From Polyangiaceae bacterium (GTDB taxonomy: Bacteria > Myxococcota_A > Polyangia > Polyangiales > Polyangiaceae), in the NCBI GenBank assembly GCA_020846005.1, contig JADLEQ010000001.1:1-64000 (forward strand): a stretch of 64,000 nt of DNA. Direction: 5' to 3'. Every line of letters starts with the position of its first letter. The stretch's first letter is position 1. Below, piece after piece: positions 1 to 8,836 of the stretch. Both the position numbers and the translations under genes were made by a program. The notes under the pieces are model-generated. The model was not told the DNA's origin. It made no database searches and saw only the letters and a list, made by a program, of their open reading frames with translations.

Positions 1-2
1 CG

Positions 3-372
3 GGCGCGGGCGCGGGCGGGAGCGCTGGCGTGGGCGGGAGCGCTGGCGTGGGCGGGAGCGGGGGCGTGGGCGCGGGCGGGAGCGCGGGCGGGGGCGGGAG
101 CGGGGACGGGGGCGGGAGCCGGGGCGTGGGCGCGGGCGGGAGCGGGGGCGCGGGCGCGGGCGCGGGCGGGGGCGGGGGCGCGGGCGGGAGCGGGGGCGCG
201 GGCGCGGGCGGGGGCGGGAGCGGGGGCGGGAGCGGGAGCGGGGGCGTGGGCGGGAGCGCGGGCGCGGGCGGGAGTGGGGGCGGGAGCGGGGGCGGGGGTG
301 CGGGCGGGAGTGCTGGGGTTGGGGGGAGTGCTGGGGTTGGGGGGAGCGCTGGGGTTGGGGGTACCGCGGGGA
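3..372 (+). repeat. GGCGGG-type low-complexity repeat encoding Gly/Ser/Ala linker
   Basis: A nearly pure run of GGC/GCG/GGG/AGC codons built from hexamers such as GGCGGG, GGCGCG and GGAGCG. It encodes an interdomain linker. The more uniform units at 310-360 (GGGAGTGCTGGGGTTGGG type) look like recent tandem copies. Confidence 0.8.
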
Positions 373-1058
373 GCGGGGGCACGTCGGCGGGGTGCGTCGC
401 GGCGCTCGCGGGGCTGAGTATGGACTTCGAGGGCGCGACGGGTGGGTTCACGCATGCGCCGATCGACGGGCAGTCCGGGTCGAGCTGGACCTTCGATCAC
501 TGGGAGCACGGGACGGCGACCTCCGGGCCGGGCGCCTGCCACGGGGGGACGGGCTGCTGGGCGACCCACCTCGCCGGCAACTACGTCCAGTGCGGCCGCG
601 CGATGCTGCGGTCACCCGTCATCGACCTCTCCGCCTGCGCGGGCGACGCCATCAAGTTCACCTTCTGGCACTGGTACGACTTCCAGAGCCCAGTATGGAA
701 CGGGACGACGTACGCGGACGGCGGGCTCGTCGAGGTGAGCGGCGACGGGGGCAGCACCTGGCACGCCGCCACGTTGACGTATCCGGGCACCATCGAGATC
801 AACGGCGCGATGGGGTGGGGGTACTCGTGCAACGCGCAGAACAGCTTCTACGTCGACGGCCAGCCCGGGTTCATCGGCTCGAGCGGGGGGTGGGTGCTCG
901 CCGAGTTGTCCCTGCCGCCCGCGCTCCGGACGGCGACCGCGCGGGTGCGCTTCGTCTACTCGAGCGGCGTGAGCTACCAGACGACGTCCCAGTCCGTCAG
1001 CATGACGTACACCGCCCCCGGCTGGTACCTCGACGACGTGGCCGTGGTCGCCGAGTGA
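3..1058 (+). CDS. Gly-rich secreted protein with C-terminal jelly-roll domain (5' partial)
   Basis: The reading frame is open to the left edge, so the N-terminus and any signal peptide lie outside the window; the first in-frame GTG is at 30. The first ~120 residues are a Gly/Ala/Ser/Val linker of GG-S/A-G units. After it comes a globular domain of ~225 residues starting near a Cys, with paired Cys (SACAGD, GACHGGTGC), many Trp/Tyr, and the ending GWYLDDVAVVAE. That ending, with W-x-D-D near the C-terminus, resembles the MAM/jelly-roll domains that follow immune-inhibitor-A-type M6 peptidases. No protease motif is visible in this part. Likely a cell-surface or secreted binding domain; the upstream part could still be enzymatic. 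It is convergent with the next gene across a strong hairpin. Confidence 0.7.
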   Translation, partial: GAGAGGSAGVGGSAGVGGSGGVGAGGSAGGGGSGDGGGSRGVGAGGSGGAGAGAGGGGGAGGSGGAGAGGGGSGGGSGSGGVGGSAGAGGSGGGSGGGGAGGSAGVGGSAGVGGSAGVGGTAGSGGTSAGCVAALAGLSMDFEGATGGFTHAPIDGQSGSSWTFDHWEHGTATSGPGACHGGTGCWATHLAGNYVQCGRAMLRSPVIDLSACAGDAIKFTFWHWYDFQSPVWNGTTYADGGLVEVSGDGGSTWHAATLTYPGTIEINGAMGWGYSCNAQNSFYVDGQPGFIGSSGGWVLAELSLPPALRTATARVRFVYSSGVSYQTTSQSVSMTYTAPGWYLDDVAVVAE

Positions 1059-1073
1059 GCGCTCGCCGTCGAC

Positions 1074-1102
1074 GCGACCGCCGCCCCTCGCGCGGCGGTC
1101 GC
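1074..1102. terminator. Bidirectional hairpin between convergent genes
   Basis: A perfect 11-bp inverted repeat (GCGACCGCCGC / GCGGCGGTCGC) with a 7-base loop sits between the stop codons of the two convergent genes at 1058 and 1113. There is no T-tract, as is common at this GC content, but the stem and position fit a shared terminator. Confidence 0.6.
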
Positions 1103-1112
1103 TTGCTACCGA

Positions 1113-3425
1113 TCACTCGAGCGCGCCCCAGACGGTGAGAGCGGCCGAGGTGTCCGCGTCGAGCCCGGCCGCCTCACGGGGGCGGGGCGTGGCCGTGGGC
1201 GCGGTGAAGCCCTGGAACGTCCACGACCACGCGGCACGCGACACCACCAGCGTGCGATCGGCAACGTCGGTGACGCACGCCGGATCGACCTCGAGCTGGC
1301 ACAGCGCCAGGCGCTGGCCGAGCGCGCCGGAGGCGAGCCACGAGCCGACCCGGACGGACAGCGAGTCGCCGAGGCGGGCGACCAGCGGGCGGCCATCGAG
1401 CGGCTCGTGGCCGAGCGCGGCGGGCACTAGGCCGAGCCCTCGCGTACCCGGCAGCGGCTCGAGACCGAGCGCGCCGAGCACCGTCGGCGCCACGTCTACG
1501 GTCGTCGCCTGGGCGGCCGATCGGGTCCCGGCGCCAAGCCCCCCAGGCAGCTTGACGAGCAACGGCGGCGAGAGGAGGTCCTCCCGGAGCGTACCCACCG
1601 GATCATGTGGGATCAGCGGTGGATCCGGGTAGCCCGCGTCGCCGGTGAGGATCACGAGTGACTCGTCCCACACCTCGCGCCGCTTCAGCACGCCGACCAG
1701 GCGACCGACCGCCGCGCTCTGCTCGACCATCGCGGCCTCCTCCAGCGCGCCGAGGCGGGCGCGGTCGGCGTCGTCGAGTCGTCGCGCCCCTCGCCGCGTG
1801 CTGCGCGCTCGCGCGAGCACCATCGCCCCGCGTCGCGGCTCGACCGGCCCCGCATACTCCTCGGGGGGGAGCTTCGCCGCCTGCTCGCGCGGCACGTCCC
1901 ACGGAGGGTGCGCACCGCGGGCGTGGAAGACGACCAGGACGCGCTCGGCGGCGGCCCGCTCGAGCTCGGCGTCGAGCCAGGTCGCCGCGCGCTCGATGGG
2001 CTCCGTGGCGGGCAGATCCACGACCGGCGACACGCTCTCGAAGCGATCCCACTCGCGCGCGAAGCCGAACGCCGCGAACGACGTCGGGACCCCCGTGAAC
2101 ATCGCCGCGCGCCCGCTCGCGTGCTTCACCGCCCCGGCCAGGGTGGGCACGTCCGCCGGGAGCCGCGCGAACGGATCGGCGAGCCCGTGCTCCCACGGCG
2201 GGAGGCCGGTGAGCAGGGTCGCCACGACGCTCGCGGGTACGCTCGTCGGGGTTCGGTAGTGGTCGAACCCCACGCTCTCGCGGCCGAGCTCTCCTACGGC
2301 CGCCAGGTTCCCGATGGGACCCCAGGGCGGGAGGCGCCGGCGGTCGAGCCCCGACAGGACGCCGAGCACCACCACCCGCGCGCGGCGGGCCGGGACGAGG
2401 GGCGCCGGGCGCGTCACGCGGGGCTCGCCGAGCACGACCCGGCCGCCTCGCGTCGCCTCGCGCGCGGAGAGCTCGATCTCGATCATCCTGCCGGCCCACT
2501 CCTCGAGCGAGAGCGAGACGCTGGCCCACGCCGCGCCGTCGCCTCCCGACACGCGGCGCTCGTGCAAGGTGACCGGCCCCTTGCCATCCTCGAGCACCTG
2601 CACCTGGGCCACGCCACGGCCCGCGCCCCAGAAGCCCGCGTCGAGCTCGAGCGTGGCGCCGCGCGCGGGCAGGACGCTGCAGCGCACCGAGGACGGCCCG
2701 CGCAGCGCCAGCGCCCGGAGCGGCCGCCCGCCGAGCGCGACGTCGGCGACCACGTCGCGCCGCGTCGGGGCGGAGTACGTCTCGTCGAGGCGGTCGGCGT
2801 GACCGAAGCGCAGCCAGTCGACCTCCGCGTACGGCACGGACGGGCTCGGGCGCCGCCCGAAGACGAGCTCGAGGCGATGCCGCCCGGGGGTGAGCGTCGC
2901 GCCGAGCGGACCGCTCGTGTGCACCCGGAGCTCGCCCGGCTGGAGCTTCAGCGCCCCGACCGCGCGCCCGTCGATCTCGACGCGCGCGCGCCGGGGCTCC
3001 GCGACGAAGGCGCGGAGCTCCAGCGTCGGCCGCTCCAGCGCCTCGTCGATCCACAGCTCCCAGCCGACGCGGGCGTCGTGGACGCGGAGCACCGAGGCGC
3101 CCGCCCGCTCTGCGCGCGCCTCGGCGCTGACCGCCGTATACCCTCTACGGTACGCTGCCTCGGGCTCCCCGGCGTCGATGGAGTAGCCTCGATGGCGCAC
3201 GCTGCACCCGCCGAGTCGGTCGACGAGCGACACCTCTTCGCGCGGTCGCTCGGGCGTCGCGCCCGCGTCCCCCGCGCTCCGCGCAGGAGCTCCGCCGTCG
3301 CCCGCCGCGCCCGAGGGCGGCGCCCCGCCGCGGCAGGCGATCGCGCCGAGGAGCCCCGCCGAACCTACCCAGCGCGCGCAGGCCTGCCAGCGACAGCCCG
3401 CGCGCCACGCGTCACCTCGGCGCAT
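1113..3425 (-). CDS. Sulfatase-fold lipoprotein, catalytic residues degenerate
   Basis: 770 residues. The N-terminus has a basic stretch, a hydrophobic segment and a lipobox-like GAIAC, then a low-complexity stretch. Residues ~60-340 are beta-rich and may form one or two sandwich domains. Residues ~345-700 have the alkaline-phosphatase/sulfatase fold layout: VVVLGVLSGLD, the LLTGLPPWEHGL helix, VFHARGAHPPW, and TGDAGYPDPP where TSDHGE is usual. The formylglycine motif C/S-x-P-S-R reads S-V-P-A-S, one N-terminal metal Asp is Gly, and the His of DHG is Ala. I therefore infer a non-catalytic or strongly altered member. Its ATG overlaps the 3' end of the upstream regulator gene by 14 bp, so the two are probably co-translated. 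Confidence 0.75.
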   Translation of the reverse strand: MRRGDAWRAGCRWQACARWVGSAGLLGAIACRGGAPPSGAAGDGGAPARSAGDAGATPERPREEVSLVDRLGGCSVRHRGYSIDAGEPEAAYRRGYTAVSAEARAERAGASVLRVHDARVGWELWIDEALERPTLELRAFVAEPRRARVEIDGRAVGALKLQPGELRVHTSGPLGATLTPGRHRLELVFGRRPSPSVPYAEVDWLRFGHADRLDETYSAPTRRDVVADVALGGRPLRALALRGPSSVRCSVLPARGATLELDAGFWGAGRGVAQVQVLEDGKGPVTLHERRVSGGDGAAWASVSLSLEEWAGRMIEIELSAREATRGGRVVLGEPRVTRPAPLVPARRARVVVLGVLSGLDRRRLPPWGPIGNLAAVGELGRESVGFDHYRTPTSVPASVVATLLTGLPPWEHGLADPFARLPADVPTLAGAVKHASGRAAMFTGVPTSFAAFGFAREWDRFESVSPVVDLPATEPIERAATWLDAELERAAAERVLVVFHARGAHPPWDVPREQAAKLPPEEYAGPVEPRRGAMVLARARSTRRGARRLDDADRARLGALEEAAMVEQSAAVGRLVGVLKRREVWDESLVILTGDAGYPDPPLIPHDPVGTLREDLLSPPLLVKLPGGLGAGTRSAAQATTVDVAPTVLGALGLEPLPGTRGLGLVPAALGHEPLDGRPLVARLGDSLSVRVGSWLASGALGQRLALCQLEVDPACVTDVADRTLVVSRAAWSWTFQGFTAPTATPRPREAAGLDADTSAALTVWGALE

Positions 3426-6400
3426 GGGTGACCGAGACCTGCGTCCGGCGCCCGGCGACGACCTCAGCCGTGGCGCCGAGCTCGTCGCCGTCGGTCCGCA
3501 GGCTCACCTGATGCGCGCCGGGCGCCACCGGCAACCGGCGCATGGGACCCTTCCCCATGAAGCTGCCGTCCACGTAGAGGGAGTGAGCGGGCGTCCCCAC
3601 CACCTCGAGGAGCCCCTGCCCGGCCGGGACCGTCACCCCCGGCGGCAGCTCGAGCTCGGTCACCTGGGTCGTCTCCTTCGCGGCGGCGGCTGCGGGCTTC
3701 GCCTGGGCGGCGGTGGGCGGCGGCGCGAGCGTGCTCGGGTCGACCGGCGACTCCGTGCCGAGGACCGCGGCGGAGCCCGCCGCGCTCGGCCCCGCCCCGC
3801 CCGGGAGCGCGAAGCGGAGCCCGACGAAGGAGGCGACCGCGGCGCCGAGCCCGATGACGAGGTTGCGCGTCCGCGAGCCCGTCGCGCGCGCCGCCGCAGG
3901 CGCCGGCGACGGCTCCGGCGCGTCCGGCGCGGACCGGCGGCTCACCCGAGGACGATCCGAGCCAGGCGGCTCGCTCGCCCGGGTCGCCCGTGGGCGCGCC
4001 GCCTCCACCGTGGCGGCGACGGGCGGCGGTGACTCGCTCCGGCTCGCGTCGCGCGCCTCGGGCGCCGCGAAGAGCGATCCGAGGTCGTCCTCGTCGTGGG
4101 CGCGCGGCGAGCTCGCTGAAGCGGGCGCGGGGTCGCGGTGTGCCGGCGCCGGTCGCACGCTGTCGGCGGCGCGCGACAGCGCGTCGCCGAGCGGCGACGA
4201 CGGCGCGCCCTCCGCGTCGAGCTCGGGAGCGGCGCGGCGGGCCTCCGGGCGTTGGGAAGAGGGAGGAGCCGATGGCACGCTCGCGGGGGCCGCGCGCTCC
4301 GGGGCGGCGATCGGGCCGGGCGCAGCGGGCGGCGGGGCGTCGGAGTCGGAGTCGCCGCCAGCCAGGACGGCGAACGCGAGGTCGACCTCGGCGGGGTCGG
4401 TGGCGGGCTGCATGGGGATACCTCCCTTATCGGGTGCGGGCGCGGGCGGCTCGGGGGGCGCGGGGCGCGGGGGCGCGGCGGGCGCGGGCGTGGCCGCGGA
4501 GACCGCGGGCGTGGCTGGCGCGACCGCGGCCGTGGGCGACGCGGCCGGCGCGGCCGCTGGGGTGGCGGGGACGGGCGCCGTGGAGGCAGCGGAGCGCGCG
4601 GGGGTCGCGGGGGCGGCCGGGGCGGCCGCCGCGGCGGCGGGCTCCGCCGTCCCACCGGCGGGCCTCGACGTCTCGGCGGCGGGCGGCGACGCGGACAGCG
4701 CCAAGCTGAACTGCGCGGCGCCCTCGGCCGGAGGGATCCCCGGGGACTCTACGTGAACCGCGGCGGGCGCGCTGGCCGGGGGCGGCGTCGCGCTCGCGGG
4801 ACGCGGCGGGGGCGCCGGCGTCGCGACCGCGGGGGCCCCCGGCGCGAACGGAGCGGGCGGCGGCGCGGCGCGCGCGGGCGGCGCGGGCGGGAGCGCGGGC
4901 GCCTCGCGCGCCAGGCTGGATCCATCCGCGAGGCGGCCGCCGACGAGCGCTCCGCGGCGCGCGAGGTCCGCGAGCGCCGCCGAGACGTTCGCGGTGCGCT
5001 CCGGCGCGCTGGTCACGAGCTCGCGCGGCGAGGCGCCCTCGGCGAGCCGCCGCAGGATCTCCTGCACGCCGGGCGGCGCGACGGAGGCGCACGCCTCGGC
5101 GAGCTCGCGCTCGAGCTCGAGCTCCACGAGGTCGTTCGGCGCCGTCGCGACGAGGCCCCGCTGCACGGCCCTCACCTTGCCGATCGAGGGCGCGAGCGCG
5201 AGCGCGAGCGGCCCCTCGAAGTCTCGCCGGCAGGGGCCAGACGCCGGAACCACGGTGAAGCGCCCCGCCTCGACGCCGAGCAGCGACCGCAGGGCGGTGT
5301 CCCCGCGCGCGAAGCCGCCGTCGCTCGCCGTACGCGTCACGCTGCGCAGGAAGCCCGAGCGCAGCTCCACCTCGTGGAGGAACAGCGCGTCGCGGAACGT
5401 CACCCGGGCGTCCTTGCGGCGCCGCGCCACGAGCTCGAGCACCAGGCGAGGGCTCACGCCGTCGAGGCGCCCTCGCGCCTCCCCGGGAGCCGCCAGGCGG
5501 GCCTCCAGGCGCGCGCGCGGCCAGAGCACCTCGCGGACCCGCGCCACCACCGTCGCCGAGTCGGCCTCCTTGCGCAGCTGTCCCTGCGCGTCCACGCCGA
5601 GATCGCGCATGCGCTGGAGTAGGTCCTCCTTCCACGAGAGGAGCAGCACCGGCACGTCACGCAGCGCTACGTCTGCGCGGAGCCGTTGGCAGAGCGCGAA
5701 GCCGTCGAGACCCGGCATCAAGACGTCGCTCACGACCACCTCGGGCCAGCGCTCCTCCGCCAGCGCGAGCGCGCGCGAGCCGTCGTGCGCCTCGAGCACC
5801 TCGGCGCCGGCCGCGCCGAGCACGCTGGCCAGGAACCACACGACCGCGGGATCGTCGTCGACCACCAGGATGCGCCGCCCGCCGAGCGCGACCGCCGGAG
5901 CTCGGCGCACCGACTCTCCCCGCTGCCCCTCGCGCCGGTCGGGGCCGCCCCACGCCCCCACCGGGAGGGCGCCCGCGGGCCCGCCGCCGCTGAAGCGCAC
6001 CCGCCCCGCGGAGCGCAGCGTGACCAGCTCCCGTACGCGCGCGACGGCCCCCCACACCGCGGCGAGCGCCTCGGTGCCCTCCCCCAGATCGACGGCGACG
6101 CCGCGCGCGCCCGGCTCGACCGCCGCCGCGATCCCGCGCTCGAGCTCGGCCGCCAGGCGCGCGGCGAGGCGCTCGACCGTCCCGCTCCCGAGCGCCTCGA
6201 CGGGCCCGGCCGCTGGCGCCGCGCGCGCCGCCACCTCGAGAGTCGTACGCCGCAGGGTATCCGGGCTCACCGGCTTCGGCAGGACGCGCGTCGCGCCCGC
6301 GGCCGCGAACGCCGCGGCGCGCTCCGGCTGCTCGAACGCGACCACCACCACGAGCGCCGCGGGCTCGAGCTCGGGGTCGGTGACGATGGCCTCGGCGACC

Positions 6401-6972
6401 TGGCGCGCGTCGGGCAGATCGCCGTCGAGCACGACGACGTCCGGCGCGCTCCAGCGCGCCGCGGCGAGCACCTCGCCCGCGGTCGCGACCCGCTGCTGCT
6501 CGAGCGTGCCCGCGGCCGCGTCCGCGGTGAACGGTGCCGCCAGCGCCTCCGGGCCGGCGACGAGCAGACACGGCGGCCAGCCCCCGGGGACGGCCGCCTC
6601 GCCCTCCCCGCTCGCGTCCGCCCCGTGGGAAGCGCCCTCGCCCCCCCACGCGAGCGTCGGCACCCGATCGAGCGCGCGCGCCACCTCCGCGAGCTCGCCC
6701 GGCGCGACGGCGCCCGCGCTGCGTCGCAGCGCCTCCTCCGCGGAGTCGAGCGCGCGCGCGACCGGCTCGAGCCCGAGCACTCGCGCCGCCGCGCCCATCG
6801 CGTGCAGTCGGCGGAGCAGGTTGTCTCGGCGGGCAGCGGACGAGGGCTCCTCCTCGAGGGACCGGAGCGCGGCGCGCTGCGCGTCGAGGCGCCGGGCGAG
6901 GCCCGCGACGAACTCGGCGCGAGCCGGCTCGAGCGGCGGCGACTCGGCTCCTCGGGGCGCGGCGGCGGGCAT
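3412..6972 (-). CDS. HPt - receiver - receiver - PATAN (DUF4388) - TM - PEGA regulator
   Basis: 1186 residues. An HPt-like helical segment has H57 in HAMGAAARVLG. Receiver 1 (~132-250) keeps DVVVLD and the VLPKP Lys but lacks the N-terminal acidic pair. Receiver 2 (~364-482) has ILVVDDDP, VVVSD and RKEAD and looks phosphorylatable. A DUF4388/PATAN-like domain (~499-610, GRLDGVSPRLVLEL) follows. Then come ~350 residues of Pro/Ala/Ser-rich sequence, a single TM helix (~1037-1057) and a C-terminal PEGA domain (~1120-1185, LYVDGSFMGKGP). Likely an envelope-anchored phosphorelay protein with its signalling part in the cytoplasm and PEGA outside; partners are not in the window. The start is the first ATG; an extended -10-like TGCTACGGG lies 12 bases upstream of it. 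Confidence 0.8.
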   Translation of the reverse strand: MPAAAPRGAESPPLEPARAEFVAGLARRLDAQRAALRSLEEEPSSAARRDNLLRRLHAMGAAARVLGLEPVARALDSAEEALRRSAGAVAPGELAEVARALDRVPTLAWGGEGASHGADASGEGEAAVPGGWPPCLLVAGPEALAAPFTADAAAGTLEQQRVATAGEVLAAARWSAPDVVVLDGDLPDARQVAEAIVTDPELEPAALVVVVAFEQPERAAAFAAAGATRVLPKPVSPDTLRRTTLEVAARAAPAAGPVEALGSGTVERLAARLAAELERGIAAAVEPGARGVAVDLGEGTEALAAVWGAVARVRELVTLRSAGRVRFSGGGPAGALPVGAWGGPDRREGQRGESVRRAPAVALGGRRILVVDDDPAVVWFLASVLGAAGAEVLEAHDGSRALALAEERWPEVVVSDVLMPGLDGFALCQRLRADVALRDVPVLLLSWKEDLLQRMRDLGVDAQGQLRKEADSATVVARVREVLWPRARLEARLAAPGEARGRLDGVSPRLVLELVARRRKDARVTFRDALFLHEVELRSGFLRSVTRTASDGGFARGDTALRSLLGVEAGRFTVVPASGPCRRDFEGPLALALAPSIGKVRAVQRGLVATAPNDLVELELERELAEACASVAPPGVQEILRRLAEGASPRELVTSAPERTANVSAALADLARRGALVGGRLADGSSLAREAPALPPAPPARAAPPPAPFAPGAPAVATPAPPPRPASATPPPASAPAAVHVESPGIPPAEGAAQFSLALSASPPAAETSRPAGGTAEPAAAAAAPAAPATPARSAASTAPVPATPAAAPAASPTAAVAPATPAVSAATPAPAAPPRPAPPEPPAPAPDKGGIPMQPATDPAEVDLAFAVLAGGDSDSDAPPPAAPGPIAAPERAAPASVPSAPPSSQRPEARRAAPELDAEGAPSSPLGDALSRAADSVRPAPAHRDPAPASASSPRAHDEDDLGSLFAAPEARDASRSESPPPVAATVEAARPRATRASEPPGSDRPRVSRRSAPDAPEPSPAPAAARATGSRTRNLVIGLGAAVASFVGLRFALPGGAGPSAAGSAAVLGTESPVDPSTLAPPPTAAQAKPAAAAAKETTQVTELELPPGVTVPAGQGLLEVVGTPAHSLYVDGSFMGKGPMRRLPVAPGAHQVSLRTDGDELGATAEVVAGRRTQVSVTHAPR

Positions 6973-7055
6973 GGCTCTGGCTCGCCCGTAGCACCCGCGC
7001 CCCCGAGAGGCGGAATTTTTGGCCGATCCCGGCCGCGCGGTCTAGCGATCGCGAC

Positions 7056-7071
7056 CGCCGCCGTGGCGGCG
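7056..7071. terminator. Hairpin downstream of the esterase gene
   Basis: CGCCGCC-GT-GGCGGCG, a 7-bp perfect stem with a tiny loop just past the stop at 7077 on the minus strand. No T-tract. Possible terminator; such stems also arise by chance in DNA this GC-rich. Confidence 0.3.
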
Positions 7072-7076
7072 CGGGC

Positions 7077-8105
7077 TCAGGGCCGGTGCAGCGTGCACGA
7101 CCCCGGCCAGCCCGTGAGCCCGCCGCTCGCGTACGGGGAGGGCTCACCCGCGCGGTGGTCGCGGAAGAACGAGATCGCCACCCCGGGGCCCACCTCGGGG
7201 TGCGGCTGGTGCCCGTTGGCATGCGCGCACTCGACGACGGTGCGCCCGGCCGCAGTGAGGAACGGCACCGCCGCCTGCGCCGCCACCTCGAAGTCGATCA
7301 CCTTGATCGTACCCATGCCGAAGGAGTCGTTCACGCCGCCGTGCGTGAGCGCCACCGCCCCCCCGTGGCCGGCCTCGAGCTGCGGCCAGGCGAAGTTCAC
7401 CGCCATCCCGAGCGTGTTCACGCTGGACGACTCCGTTGGGTCGGCGAACCAGGCGCCGGAGTACGCGAGCGTCGCGGCGAGGAGATCGGGGTACCGCGCG
7501 TGGAGCAGGTTCGTCATGATGGCGCCCGCGCTGAACCCGATCGAGTAGATCCGCGACGCGTCCACGTCCTCCTGCGCGGCGAGGCAGCCGAGGATCCCCT
7601 CGAAGAGGAGCGCGTCCGCGTTGTCCGCCCGCGTCGCGTCGAACATGTCCCAGTCGAGGCCGGCGGGCGGGAACAGCCCGGTGTCCTCCGGCGTGACCAG
7701 CACGAACGGGAAGCTCGGATCGGCGTCCGGATCGAGGCCGAGCGCCGTGTGGAAGTTGGCGGCGCTGTCCCCGTACCCGTGCCAGGAGAAGACCACGGCG
7801 AGCGGCTTCGACCGATCCGCCGGGAAGCTCACCTCGAAGCTCCGCGAGCCGAGGAAGCCGGAGTTGAGGCCCTCCGTGATCGCGCCGCCCGGGCACGCGA
7901 ACGGGATCACGGGACCAGCGCCGCCCGTCCCCGCGTCCGCGCCGCCGGCGCCGCCCGTACCCGCGCCCGCCGCGCCGCTCGCGCCCCCGCTGCCGCCTCC
8001 AGTCCCGCCTCCGCTCGCGCCGCCCCCGCCCGACGCGGCGTCGTCCCCTCCGCACCCGAAGACCAACAGCCCTGCCACGAGCGCGGCACCACGAACGATC
8101 GACAT
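7077..8105 (-). CDS. LpqC/PHB-depolymerase-like esterase lipoprotein
   Basis: 342 residues. Signal peptide with lipobox LLVFGC at the N-terminus, a Gly/Ser/Ala linker to ~70, then an alpha/beta-hydrolase domain of the LpqC / feruloyl-esterase CE1 / poly(3-hydroxybutyrate) depolymerase type. The oxyanion segment FSWHGYGDSAANF is followed by the nucleophile elbow GFSAGA. Candidate Asp and His are in HGGVNDSFGMG and ANGHQPHPEV. Probably hydrolyses esters at the cell surface; the substrate cannot be told from sequence. No Shine-Dalgarno is seen; TAGGAT stands 8 bases before the ATG, so the mRNA may be leaderless. Confidence 0.85.
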   Translation of the reverse strand: MSIVRGAALVAGLLVFGCGGDDAASGGGGASGGGTGGGSGGASGAAGAGTGGAGGADAGTGGAGPVIPFACPGGAITEGLNSGFLGSRSFEVSFPADRSKPLAVVFSWHGYGDSAANFHTALGLDPDADPSFPFVLVTPEDTGLFPPAGLDWDMFDATRADNADALLFEGILGCLAAQEDVDASRIYSIGFSAGAIMTNLLHARYPDLLAATLAYSGAWFADPTESSSVNTLGMAVNFAWPQLEAGHGGAVALTHGGVNDSFGMGTIKVIDFEVAAQAAVPFLTAAGRTVVECAHANGHQPHPEVGPGVAISFFRDHRAGEPSPYASGGLTGWPGSCTLHRP

Positions 8106-8113
8106 GATCCACC

Positions 8114-8119
8114 ATCCTA
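8114..8119 (-). promoter_or_regulatory. -10-like TAGGAT, 8 bases before ATG of the esterase gene
   Basis: On the minus strand TAGGAT is followed by 8 bases and then the ATG at 8105. The spacing fits transcription starting at or next to the start codon. No clear -35 element. Confidence 0.45.
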
Positions 8120-8267
8120 CGCGCCCGCGCGCGCGCCTTCAACGTGGGAAGGAGCGGCCGGCGCCTGCCCGCCCGCTCGCGCGCCCGCCCGCCGCACCGG
8201 CGCACCAACGGGCTCGTGGCTGAGGAGGGGTGGGATGCGCCCCGAAGTCACCGTGCCACCATCAACC

Positions 8268-8534
8268 AGCCGGCGCGCGCACGCCCTCGCCTCGGGCCAG
8301 ACCGAGGACTGGGTGATCCGCCGCACCGGCCACGAGTCGTCGGCCATGCTGGCGAGGTACCGAAGGGAAGCCGCGACCGCAGAGGAGCTTGGCCTCGGCT
8401 GGCTGAAGCCGATGCACGACACGATCCCAGAGCTTGCGCGTGCCGACACGGCCGCCTCCGAGGTCCAGTCGTCGGGGAACTGTCGGAAGACGGAGCCCGC
8501 TCGGGAACACGCGCGTGGAAGCGATCTCAACTAG
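8268..8534 (+). pseudogene. Tyrosine integrase remnant 1 (C-terminal end only)
   Basis: In-frame residues include SGQTEDWVIRRTGHESSAM followed by ARYRREA, then LGLGWLKPMHDTIPEL and a TAG stop. R-T-G-H and the R-Y of ARYRREA match the conserved His block and catalytic Tyr region of tyrosine recombinases, and the tail matches the usual end of myxobacterial phage-integrase-family proteins (L-G-x-x-x-P-x-x-x-x-I-P-E-L). The catalytic core with the first Arg and Lys is absent and no start is credible, so this is a decayed 3' end. Confidence 0.7.
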
Positions 8535-8550
8535 CCGAGCCGGTTCGCGG

Positions 8551-8563
8551 GTGCACGAGGAGG
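8551..8563 (+). repeat. att-like 13-bp direct repeat, copy distal to tRNA-Leu
   Basis: GTGCACGAGGAGG is identical and in the same orientation to 8837-8849, the 3' end of tRNA-Leu. It lies exactly where homology of the second integrase fragment begins (after it the frame reads ALANGRPEAWV). This is the arrangement left when an element integrates in a tRNA 3' end. Confidence 0.6.
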
Positions 8564-8718
8564 CCCTGGCCAACGGCCGTCCCGAGGCGTGGGTGATGCA
8601 GCGCACCGGGCACACCGCGTCGGCCATGCCGAACCGGTACCGGAGGCACGCCGAGTCGATCCTGGAGTCGAAGCTCGGCTGGTGCGAGCCGCCGCACGAG
8701 GCCATCCCAGAGCCTGCA
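8563..8718 (+). pseudogene. Tyrosine integrase remnant 2 (C-terminal end only)
   Basis: The frame reads ALANGRPEAWVMQRTGHTAS, then NRYRRHAES, then LGWCEPPHEAIPEPA. It is a diverged parallel of remnant 1 (same R-T-G-H, R-Y and tail blocks) but stops matching upstream at the 13-bp repeat. The frame runs on to a TAA at 8884 inside the tRNA gene without recognisable protein sequence. It points towards the 3' end of tRNA-Leu, the normal place for an island integrase. Confidence 0.7.
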
Positions 8719-8836
8719 ACCATGGCCTCCGATTCCGGCGAGGGCGGCGAATCGCCGGTGGAAACGCCGGTCGCCTCTCAGCCCGGCGATCGAAATCCGA
8801 CGCGGCTGCGTGGATGCACCGCAGGATTTCTGCTTT

